Positions 22,040 through 31,884 of a stretch of 64,000 nt of DNA are shown here, piece after piece. The notes under the pieces are model-generated. The model was not told where the DNA came from, searched no databases, and worked only from the letters and a program-made list of their open reading frames with translations. This DNA is from Cercis canadensis (taxonomy: Eukaryota > Streptophyta > Magnoliopsida > Fabales > Fabaceae). The translations under genes and the position numbers were made by a program. The DNA lies in NCBI GenBank assembly GCA_003255065.1, contig QAOA01006222.1, positions 81,184-145,183 of the forward strand, read 5' to 3'. Position 1 is the stretch's first letter; each line of letters opens with the position of its first letter.

Positions 22040-22422
22040 AAATTATGTAGTAGGCCATTGAGCTACAGAGGTGCAGACATATTTGTCTTAGCATTCTCAT
22101 TGATTAGTATAGCCAGCTACGAAAATGTTCTCAAGAAGGTACATTATGTTATTTATCTTGCTTTACTTTTCTCTTTTGTTTCTATTATGTTAGGTAAGCA
22201 GCTGCATATAGAAAAATTTCTAATTTTATCATGTTCAGTAACACCAAGCTTTTGATTATTTTATCATCACTTCTACTGATGTTTGTATTCTTTATATCAG
22301 CTCTATTTTTTCATTAAAGGAACTCATTCATCAATCATCATACAATGCAAATAAGGGGCAAGAACTGAGGAAACAAATTAGTGCAGCAGCTTATATTGAC
22401 TGTAGTTGAAAGACCCAGTAGG
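22040..22422 (+). pseudogene. Captured ROP (Rac-like) GTPase exon fragments
   Basis: Two pieces of a plant ROP small GTPase are seen. The first (about 22040-22138) reads '[19 protein letters not shown]' then 'ASYENVLKK' and ends at a splice donor (aagaag/GTACAT), the position of a ROP intron. The second (about 22340-22422) reads 'GQELRKQISAAAYIDCS', then a stop, 'KTQ' and another stop; ROPs have 'GEELRK.IGA..YIECSSKTQ'. The exon between them, with the 'VPI.LVGTKLDL' motif, was not found. An earlier P-loop-like trace ('IGKYLL' near 21981) is speculative. The fragments sit downstream of the MULE2 transposase on the same strand. They cannot encode a GTPase. Confidence 0.8.
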
Positions 22423-22799
22423 TAATACTTAAGAATTTACAAGTCCAATATACTGGTGAGTGGTTCATGAAAGATGGGAGAGAAAGATGTACATGTACTT
22501 CTCTGGCTCTGTTACTGTGAGGGAAGAGTGGTATAGAATAAAATAGGGGACACTATTTGGATGTTTTATTTTAAGATTCAATTGCCTTCCATTGAATGTC
22601 CTTGATGGGCAATTGTTAATCCTTTTCTATCGATTCTTTTTGTATTAATTCAGGATGCTGAGTTCTAGCTAGTGGAGGCCATATTGTACACTGAAGAAGG
22701 CCTGTGGTTTCATGCCAATTTCATAGTAATATTTAGCCAAATATTTGTCCATAATATAGCTGTTTTAGCAATGAATCATAGTATTTTTTTTGTTAATTG

Positions 22800-22904
22800 C
22801 AGTGGTTATAATAGATGGTTGTGGAGGGTGTAACCCTTATGCTGTGACCAAAGTGTTCCAATCTTTAGAAGGTTTTGATCAAGATCGTTTCTATGTTAAA
22901 TGAA
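22800..22904 (+). pseudogene. Possible captured exon, unidentified
   Basis: After an acceptor-like 'tgttaattgcag' (AG at 22799-22800) a frame reads VVIIDGCGGCNPYAVTKVF, then QSLEGFDQDRFYVK and a stop. It looks like a protein exon rather than random sequence, but I do not recognise the family. It lies just before the hAT insertion and may be another gene piece carried by MULE2. The stretch 22423-22800 shows nothing else. Confidence 0.35.
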
Positions 22905-23699
22905 GGCCTTACCATTGGGATGAGAGAGCTGACTAACGGGCCAGCTCAGCCCATTAGGGCGGGGCCACATCGGGCCACGGGCCTTAACGGGCCGGGCCAA
23001 AATGGCCCGGTTTAAATCGGGCCAGCATTTTACTAGCCCAGCCCAGCCGACTTCGGGCTGCGGGCCAAAATCTATTTTTTAATTTTTTTTGCTATGTTTA
23101 TTTTTGAGAGAATATGAGAACATATTAATTATGAAACATCAAATATTAACATACTTAATCAAAATACAAACTCAAATAAACTTATAATAATAAATTATTA
23201 ATGTATCATTAACCATATACTAATTTAAAAGTATTTAGCACAACAATCATACTACTTGAGTCTTGACTAAAATAAATCTAATAAATTACTAATGTTCTAA
23301 AACTCTTGTATTTCGAGATGGACATTTGTGCAAATGACGCCATAAATAACTTGTTCCACATTTTTTTGAATGTATATGATAAACTTTCTCACAAGCCTTA
23401 TATTTTGCACAAGCTCTTAGTAACCCATTCTCATATTCTACATCAACATTTTCAAAATGTTCTCAAATTGTAGACCTTCTAGAGCCATTAGCATCTCCCA
23501 TAATTCTGAATAAAAAATAATTATCAAACAATAGCCAAGTTTAAATGATCATAGCTCAAAGCTTCAAACCAACAATCAAACAATTAAGCATAAATAACAT
23601 TCATAACTACAAAATCAAGTAGGCAAATCAAAGTATCAAATCAACAAAATAACAACCAAATAACAAGTTTAAAAAAACTATTCAAATTATGAAAGTCTT

Positions 23700-25821
23700 T
23701 AATCTTCTTCTTCCTCATCATTGCCCTCAATAATAACATTTGATTCCTCTCTAGAGAGACATAAATCATCAATGTCAGTTGAATCATCATCATCATCATC
23801 TACAAAACCAAGTAGTCAATTACGTGTGCATAGAAGAGCTTGCAATGTTTCGTCAAGCATAAAACTTCTATATTTGTTCAACACACGAGAGCCAATACTA
23901 AAAGCGGATTTCGACGCTACGGTAGTTATTGGAATGCTCAATATATCACAAGTCATCCTTGCAAGATTACTAAATCTATTACTTTTGTCTCTCCAATAAG
24001 CCAAAACATCAAAACTCCATGTGATTGTGATCCTTGGCTCTTCCAAATAAATATCAAGTTGAGACTTTCCGGCATTGTTAGTTTGTTGGCAATCACATTC
24101 TTCAAAATCCTATCAAATGATGAAATTAATATTTAACTTACATAGTTACATAATAATATTGTGTAATCAAAATGTAAACAATGAAAATGTTTAAAAAAGA
24201 TTCAATAGCAAACTTACATCATAATATAGTGTAGGCAATTTCTCTTTTCCTTTTCCTCCTCCAATAATACTTGGTGGTGGTTGACTCACATTGAAAGAAG
24301 TCTTTGAAGTTGTTGCACCCTTATTGACATACTCTTCAAACATTCGATACAAATCATTCTTAACCTTTTCAACTTTTTCTTCATAATAATATGGATCAAG
24401 TCTAGAATAAGTATACTTCAAGAAATTGAATTTTTTGGTTGGATCAAGAATAGCCCCAAATGCAAGAACCACACTATATTTCTTCCAATACTTGTCAAAT
24501 TTATCTTTCATTCTATGAGTCATGCTTTGAATCAACAAATCTTCATTCATCAAGTTGGATGTCAAAAGAAGCTCTATCCTCCAAATTTCTCCAAAATACA
24601 AATTAGATGTAGGATAAGATGACCCAGATATCAAGTTGGTAATTGTATAAAATGGCTTCAAGAATTCACACATTGAAGCCCCTCTATTCCACTCTTCATT
24701 TGATGGACATTACTTATAATTCTTATCAACTAAACTCAAACTATGAAAGGCACGACGATACTTGATTGCACTCTCAAGCATTATATAAGTGGAGTTCCAT
24801 CTAGTAACAACATCCGGTCTCAAACCAATTGATGTATCAATCCCGCCAACTTGTTCAACACACTGAAAAAATTGTTTCATCCTACTTTCTGATGCCCTAA
24901 CATAATGCACACTTTGTCTAATTTTGTGCAATGCATCACTAGCAACTTTCAAACCATCTTGAACAATGAGGTTCAAAATATGAGCAGAACATCTAATATG
25001 AAAAAACTCTCCATTAAGTAGCAAGCTATTTGACAAACATAGGTGTTCTTTCAAGATGTTTTGCATATAGTCATTTGAAAAAGCATTATCCAAAGTAATG
25101 GAAAAAAATTTTCTCTCTATTCCCCAATCCTGTAAACATTCAAGCACCTTCAATGATAAATCATGCCCAGTATGTGGAGGTTGCATGTGAGAAAATGCTA
25201 AAATTTTACTATTCAGCTTCCATCTCTTATCAACATAATGAGCAGTTAAAGATATATAACCATGGTTGGTGCATGCAGTCCAAACATCAGAAGTCAAGCA
25301 CACTCTACTAGGAATTCGGGCTAATTGTTGTTTCAATTTTTCTTTCTCCACTTCATATTTTTTCAGCACATCAACTTTGACAATTTTTCTAGAAATAAAC
25401 TTACAATCTTTATTCAAAAACTTTTGATATTTCCTAAACACCCTCCACTCAACAATACTAAATGGAACATCATGTGCAATAATCAATTCAGACAATAACT
25501 CGCGATTCACATTAGAGTCAAATTTTCTTCTCTTCAACTTCCCTTCAGAATCAATTAACATCTCCCCAACATCATGAAATTTAGGAATCATATGACATTT
25601 AGGAACATGACGGCATAAATGAGAAGTTCCTGATTTACTTGCACAAGTGTATTCTTTCCCACAAGCTTTGCATTAACCTCTGATCTAGCCTTTTTGGATT
25701 GTGGTTCAACATTCTCACTAGTATTTGTATTACTCACAATACTAGGGATTTGCATAAATTCACAATCATCATCAGCATCACAACTAATACCACCATTCTT
25801 TCCAACACTAGAGGAAGCCAT
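23700..25821 (-). pseudogene. hAT transposase, nearly intact
   Basis: From MASSSVGKNGG at 25821 an acidic Ser-rich N-terminus leads to a BED zinc finger (CKACGKEY..HLCRHVPKC, about 25677-25590), reached only after a frameshift near 25670. Next come 'LTSDVWTAC' and 'ITLDNAFSND', the catalytic Asp region, and 'RPDVVTRWNSTY' with the conserved Arg-Trp. A TAA at about 24708 interrupts 'KNYK/CPSNEEW'. The domain continues to a 108-bp intron (24217 to 24110; donor GTAAGTTT, acceptor GATAG), then the hATC dimerisation domain (WSFDVLAYWRDKSNRFSNLA, then 'SAFSIGSRVL'). The end has an Asp/Glu-rich tail near 23790-23700. Only two or three lesions are visible, so the insertion is fairly young. The RICESLEEPER/DAYSLEEPER-like group is a fair comparison. 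Confidence 0.8.
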
Positions 25822-26113
25822 ACTGCAAAAAATTTAAGGAAAAATGTAAATAAAAGCCCCTAATAAAATTGCAAACAAAATGTGATATAGTACAAAAGGA
25901 TTTGGAATTCATGGCATAAAAGGAGCATCCAACTTTGACTAGAAAAGTTAACCATGTCTGTTTTTGACAAAAGACCCCACTTTTTCATAGGGAAACGGCC
26001 TTCTGAACAAAATGCGAGTCTCGCGCTTCGCGTGATTTTAGCCAAATTCCATCGTTTCGGGCCTCAAAATAACATTTTATTGTTTCTGGGCTACTTTTGT
26101 CATTTTTGGCATA

Positions 26114-26275
26114 CCTGGCGCCCAGCGTTGGTACCACATCAACTCAAATATTCAGCTAGGTATACCTGGCGCCTAGAGCCAGGATCGTGGCGCCCAGCGC
26201 TGGCACCAGCAACACAGAAGCCCAATTGGGCCACGCTCAGCGCCAGGAACGTAGCGCTCAGCGCTGGCACACAGC
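26114..26275. repeat. GC-rich palindromic repeats in hAT 5' region
   Basis: Units related to 'ctggcgcccagcgctggcac' recur near 26117, 26163, 26190 and 26234, with variants such as 'gcgcctagagccaggatcgt' and 'gctcagcgccaggaacgtag'. Each unit is itself partly palindromic (ggcgccc, agcgct). They lie upstream of the hAT transposase start on its strand. Candidate transposase or host-factor binding array; function not shown. Confidence 0.6.
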
Positions 26276-27582
26276 AAAACAACCCAATTTGAGGTTTCAA
26301 ACTAAATCAAAACATGAGAGTAACAACTAACAACCAGACACAAATAATTGCTTGATTAAAACAAGAATCTCATAAGTCACAAACAAGATTTTATTTGTTC
26401 AAGAGCATTAAGAAATCAGATCTAAAATATGTAGGACTTTTCCATAGAATAATCAACAATTGCAACTATGGCAGTACACCCCTATGCCCTATCATCAAAC
26501 ACCCATGCAAGCTCAACTAGCTTAGCTATAACTATAAATGAGCTCCAATATGGCAGATTAGCAGACAGAGATAGAGCAAGAGAGAGAACACTTTAATATA
26601 TGGCAGACAACCTCATAGAGAGGGAGAAAGAGAGAGAACAAGGACTTACAGTTACAGGCACACGCACAGCAAAGGGAAAAAGATGGAGAAGGAGAGGTGG
26701 CAGTAGTGAGGACTGAGGAGAGGGAGGTGGAGACCGGAGAGTGTGTAAGAAATTTGGGGAGAAATGGACAACCGGAGAGTGTGAGAATGAGAGATGAAAT
26801 TTAGGGATTTCACTTTTCAATTTTCAGAATTAGGGTTGATTGAAAGCTGGAGAAAAAAAAAAAAAAAAAACCAAATCGGGCCAAGCGGGCCAAGTAGGCC
26901 AACCCGATTGAAACCCGATCGGGCCGGGCCAACTTGGCCCAGTTTTAAACGGGCCAGCATTTTAAGAACCCAGCCCACCATTTTTTCGGGGCCCACCGGG
27001 CTGAACCCATGAACCCAGCTTTAGATGGGAAGGAGGAGAACATTTGTTTTATATAACAGAGAAAATTGTCAAAGTTGAACATAAAGTCCCTACCATTTGC
27101 ATTGAATGTAGTTTAATTTTTCAGTGCCCTTGTTAATACTATAGTTAACCTTCTTACCATTGATATGATCAATGCATATGTCAGTTTTTCACTTTTTAGT
27201 GTCTTTGTTTATAATTTAGATAATTACCACGTTGTATGGTATTATGTCATTAAACGTTATATAATTTGTATTAACGGGTACTAGTACATTCAATTATCCT
27301 ATGATGAACACGAAGTAAGTTAAAGTCAAACATTTAAACGATGCTTATCCATCATGAAATTATATCATATAAAGTAAAAATATCAATTTAAGTAAATATA
27401 TGCACATTACACTATTAATTTCTATATAAAAGTGCACGAAAATTCTTAAAAGCTTGACTCTAGCGTATGGTCAAATGATTTTGAAAAGTGGATTCTTCCA
27501 CTAAGACAACACTCTCTTCATTACCTAACCAATACAACTCATCTAAAAAGCTATTTAGTTATGAACTACTCCCATATAAGAT

Positions 27583-28110
27583 GATTAAGCACCATAACAA
27601 CCAATATCATAGTCGAGGCCCAACAAATGAATTTTAATCTTCTAATTCTCTTCTCTTAGTTGCTGCACTTTTTTCTCATTTGTTCCAAAATTCTACTCTC
27701 ATTCACCATTGCATTCCCCTTATCCAGCCATTGAAAAAAATCACAACCAACAGAGGAATCCTGCATTAACAATTTCTACTAGATATTAGTAAAAAATTCT
27801 CTTTAATAGCTTCCCCTACAAATAAGTGAAAAATCCAGTGCAATTTATACTATAAATTGGTAAAAAAAAATCACATGAAGAATACTGACTCTCCAAAATG
27901 GATACCTCCAAAATGGACACCCAAAATTCTTCTCAGTCCATGACGTCAGCAACAATGGCTTCTTCCCACATTGGCATTCAAATTATACTTGGTTGCTAGT
28001 GATGTTCTCTGCACTAGACCATTACAGCTGCCAGTAGTCACACTCCAACTAACATCAGGCACAGTGTGCCCATGCTTTTTCGAGTACTGAGCTTCAACCT
28101 TCCCACTCAT
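27583..28110 (-). pseudogene. GRF zinc-finger / coiled-coil ORF of MULE2
   Basis: On the minus strand from 28110 the frame starts MSGKVEAQYSKKHGHTVPDV. After a one-base frame change near 27965 it shows the GRF finger: 'CQCGKKPLLLTSWTEKNFGC' and 'PFWRY'. Beyond a likely intron, 27748-27583 reads 'VGCDFFQWLDKGNAMVNESR', a Lys/Arg coiled stretch with one stop, and a hydrophobic end 'ASTMILVVMVLN'. This matches the MULE1 ORF in order (finger, CxFFQW, coiled coil, membrane-like segment), strand and position (antisense, downstream of the transposase), though the sequences have diverged widely. The region 27031-27580 shows nothing else. Confidence 0.65.
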
Positions 28111-28949
28111 GGTAGAGCAACGTTGATTTAGAAACAAATTAGGGATTTGGAAAAAAAGACCAATGACAAGATGTAAAACTAAAGTTAAATCCTAGCAAAA
28201 ATTATCAAAGTAAAACTAAACTAAGAATAAGATAGTTAATGGATTGGATAGCAAGTGAAGGAAGCAATGTCTATAGAAAGCTGGTCAATGTCATATCATA
28301 AAGCATGAACAAAAACAAAACCAACCAACATAGAATTGCTATTGGAACAAAAAAAAAAAAAGGTTGGTGAGGTGGAGATGGAATTTGATAGAAAATCTCA
28401 TTGACTATAGATTGTGTCTAAAATATTACATCTTGTAGTCAAGAATTTCAATGGGTTTACTTGTGGAATCGTTGTAATCTTTTCATGAAAACTAATCTAA
28501 TTAAGCAAACATTTATGTCTATTATAAATTCCTCTTCTACTGAAACTAGGAAGAGACATTTATGAAAAAAAGAGAGGAAATATACAAGAAAGGAAATTAT
28601 GACTAAGAAAGTTACCCTTTGGCAAAATACCCTCAGCGAACGCTAGACATTTCATATTCTCTTTCAAATTCTAATGATATGCAGCTTACGCTTATAATAC
28701 TTCTTTTAGGATTGAGCAAACAATGAGAAAAAAAAATTATAATTTGAATTGATTCACAAAGTTTAAGTATCATTTTCTACAATACTCCCTACAGAAATTT
28801 TAGGTGATGTTTCTGGAGTCTTCTTCTCTTCTTGTTTGTTTTTGTGTTAGTTCTTTGGCGTTAACCCGAAAACCAAAAATCCCCTGTAAGAAGATTATGT
28901 CCAATGCTGAAGAGAAAGTGAACAAAAGATATGCAAAATTCAAAGAAAC

Positions 28950-29355
28950 ATAGAAGTACCGACCTTCTCTTCGCTCTTATGCTCTTCAAATTGGGGGTTA
29001 GGGTTCTTCCTAAACTTCAGAGAAAGAGAGGAACACAATGCTTATCTAAATGAGAAAGAAAAGAAATGGCACCGCATGGAGTCCTCTTTGTGCTTTTTTT
29101 TTTTTTTTTTCCTTTGATTTTATAATCCACGTCATATGCCATAGTGGCAATTTAAAATGTCATGCAAGTCCTTAACGTGCCACACAAGCGGTTAACTGTG
29201 ACACGTTAGCAATTCTGTCACCTGTTAACAGACCTGGCTAACAGATCATTATTTTCTTATGGATGTCCAATCTTTTAAGGACTATTTTGTAGTTATTGAT
29301 CTTTGAAGGACTATTTTGTTGAAACTTGAATCTTTCAAGGACTTAAATGTAGGTC
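28950..29355 (-). repeat. MULE2 right terminal inverted repeat
   Basis: Read on the minus strand it matches the left end at 15176-15560. It ends at 'ttaaatgtaggt' near 29353 and continues inwards with 'aaggactattttgttg' units, 'cctgttaacag', 'cacgttagcaattctgtcac', 'acgtgccacacaag', 'cacgtcatatgcca', and 'gggggttagggttc'. 28140-28950 holds no recognisable gene. Confidence 0.8.
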
Positions 29356-30869
29356 AATTGAAATCAAAGATAGTTGGGAACTATTTCAATCAAATTCAAA
29401 TTTACCTCAATATTATAAATTCATTTACTTCATAATTCAATTTCATCTTCCTTGGATTATGTGTTGGGACTATTGTCTTCATGAAATCAATCATTCTCCT
29501 TCTCATAAATATTTAGCCCGACAAATTAAAATTCGTTGGTGGCCAAAATTCAATTTTTAACATGCCAAAAAGATTAAAATTCAAAGTGGCTCTCTGAAAA
29601 CCATCATTTAACCATCAACCCACCTTCTCATGAAACAGTTTTAGTAACAAAATCATTTTGCAAGATGATTTAGCTGCCTCCACTTCAAGAAAAGATTTCA
29701 AAGAAAAGCTACGGAAAACCTTACAACAATTAGAAGAAGAAGAAGCCTCATCTAGTCAAACAAAGGATTCACCTCAAAGCCATTCAGATCAATGCAGTCA
29801 ATTATAGTCTAATGAAGATGATTGCTATGAGATAGAAATTAATTCTGAAGACGTATTTGTTCCATTATGATAGGATCTCATTATAGCAAAACAACAAAGA
29901 CATCCAAGTCATCAAAATCTTTTCAAGCAGACAATCTTCATCATTCACGTGAATAAAGTATTCTTTAACAAAAGGCTAAGTTTCTCTCCCTAATCAGCCA
30001 GCTCATCACCAGAACAATAATTCAATTTCTCCAGTAAAAGGATAAGATTCTCTCTTTATCATTATTAGCCAGCTCATCAAAATGACGATTATGTTATCTG
30101 ATAGAATCATTGTATTATAATATATCTCGTTGTAATGCAATTTGAGTTCCATCTTCTACTATAAATAGATAGTTGAACTTCATTATGAGGCAGAGTTGGT
30201 AAAAAAAAAAAATTGTCTTAAAGAATCCTCTGCCAGATGCTTCTTTATTCTTTCAAGTTTTATAAATCATTTTGAAGAAGCTTGAGATTCAATCATTATA
30301 AGTTTTAACTTCCATCAATAAATTTCATTTTTGTCATCCCTTTTCTACTTTTCTGGACAGACTACTGCCAGATTAGTCTCCTATTTACTTCGTTCTTTCA
30401 ATTATTGTCATCATTTTCCTACTTTTTTGGACAGACTACTGCCAAATTAGTCTCCCATATATGCAATTTATAATTACTGCTTAATTTTATACGATCCAAG
30501 TATCATAATGGGATCAGAGCCTAAAAAAACTGGGGCGAAGTATGTATGGCAAGATGGTTAGGTTATAGGACAAATAGGTATTCTGGTTATGCTTTCCTAG
30601 AAGATCAAGCTTTAATATATAAAAGTATGTATGTATGTATATTCTTTTCATTGCATAATATATTTTTTTACTTATATTTTATATAATACATTAAATTTAT
30701 GATGTATATTTTATTTTTTAATTAAATATCCTGTTACATCAGCGATTAAATGAATGACCTGAAATTCTCTCTCATTTAATGTTGAATTTAAGTGATACAA
30801 TTATATTAGTAATATTTTAAAATTTAGAATTGTCATTTAAATCTGTTGCATCATAGACTTAGACTTGAT
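29356..30869 (+). mobile_element. EVE-B, 3' end of the caulimovirid with host flank
   Basis: This copy matches 13625-15040. It starts abruptly at the MULE2 end within ORF2 ('gaaatcaaaga'), holds the last part of ORF2 (about 29540-29870; several small indels), the promoter TATA box (30160-30172), an AATAAA near 30319, the primer site TGGGATCAGAGCC (30509-30521), and a movement-protein start at 30546 (MARWLGYRTNRY) that ends at the same GTAT repeat as EVE-A. It has an extra internal duplication of about 80 bp near 30340-30460. The shared breakpoint shows that A and B derive from one integration by duplication, not two integrations. Confidence 0.8.
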
Positions 30870-30924
30870 TTTTTTTTTTTGTAGACTACAGGGCAAAAGN
30901 AAAAAAAAAAAAAAAAAAAAAAAA

Positions 30925-31880
30925 CTACAGCAAAATACTCCTATGCAAAGGTACACCAGCAGTGTCTTCCATGAGCACCTGCATTAAACCAATAGGAAGA
31001 CCCCATAACCAGTCAACCATGAAGCCACCTGAATGTGCATCCCTTACAAGCAGATCCGCACACTTGTTACCTTCTTTATAAATGTGTTTGACCACCAAAA
31101 TCCAGATCCACTGCATCATGTCTCTAAGCTCTTTAATGAGAGGAAAGCAGGTATGGAACCTATTATGACAATAATGTAAAAGGTGAATGCTACATTGCGA
31201 GTCACACTCAACTACCATTTTTCGAGCACCCAAATTCCAAGCCATTCGAGTCCCATAAACTAGCCCCCATAACTCAGCTTTTGTAATAGAACCTTGACCC
31301 AAGTTGCATTTAAACCCTGCGATAAACGAGCTCGAGGCATCACAAGCTAAACTTCCACAAGCTGCATGCTGAGTAGCAGCAATCATAGAGCCATTAGTTC
31401 TAACTCTGACCCAACCATCATCAGGGAATTGCTAACAAATAAGAGAGTGAACTTTGGGATTCCCATGCAACCCATGCTTGCCACCTTCCAGGAACCACTA
31501 AGCTCCTTAAACCTACCCATCACTTGGAATACCAGATCATGACCCTCCTGAGCACCACCATCAAATAAGAAGGCATTTCGAGAATGTCAAACCGCATGCA
31601 AAGCAATTCCAAATAGTTTATCCCATCCATGCATAATATTTCCCCATTTATTAGAAAGATTAATAGTAAGCCAACCTTTGCCATCAAATGCAAGAAAGGT
31701 GTTGCACACCCTTTGTTTAACCAGACGTAGCCAAAGAGGGAGAATCTTATCACAATCCCTAGGAGCATGCATTATAGTCTTAGCTTCCTTACCACAACGA
31801 GAACACGCAGAATCAACAGCCAAGTTGATAAACACATTTTTTATACAATAGTTAACCCTCATTTTTAGTCTTTTAAACCT
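30925..31880 (-). pseudogene. LINE C-terminal zinc-finger and RNase H
   Basis: The open stretch 31386-30925 (153 residues) is a plant LINE RNase H (RVT_3 type): 'KAELWGLVYGTRMAWNLGAR' with 'VVECDS' and 'HIYKEGNKCADLL', the usual 'E', 'D.' and 'H..R..N..AD' sites. Upstream (31880-31590) a zinc-finger RVT segment reads 'CSRCGKEAKTIMHAPRDCD' and then 'LW'. A stop or frameshift near 31400-31530 separates them. RNase H domains at this position are common in plant L1-type elements. Confidence 0.8.
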
Positions 31881-31884
31881 CTTT

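Larger units (their letters stand above)
22934..27030 (-). mobile_element. hAT transposon nested in MULE2
   Basis: A hAT-superfamily element runs on the minus strand. Its two ends are GC-rich and crowded with GGGCC motifs (22938-23076 and 26875-27010), a usual feature of hAT subterminal regions, in contrast to AT-rich MULE2 DNA around it. The transposase gene occupies 23700-25821. Exact ends and the 8-bp target duplication could not be fixed. 23077-23699 and 26293-26860 hold no recognised gene. Confidence 0.75.
15176..29355 (+). mobile_element. Mutator-like element MULE2 with nested hAT and captured host exons
   Basis: The element is bounded by long imperfect inverted repeats: left outer end 'acctacatttgtatcctcga', right outer end as its complement 'ttaaatgtaggt'. 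Inside are a captured ELMO exon, a decayed transposase on + (18664-21519), captured ROP exons, a nested hAT (about 22934-27030), and an antisense GRF ORF. Size without the hAT is near 10 kb. The 9 bases next to each end do not match, so the flanks no longer show a target duplication. The outer flanks are two copies of the same EVE region. Confidence 0.8.

Noticed and set aside
26593-27012. ORFs in the hAT right region
   Set aside because: Ser/Pro/Leu-rich from simple AG repeats and the GGGCC terminal motifs; no domain.
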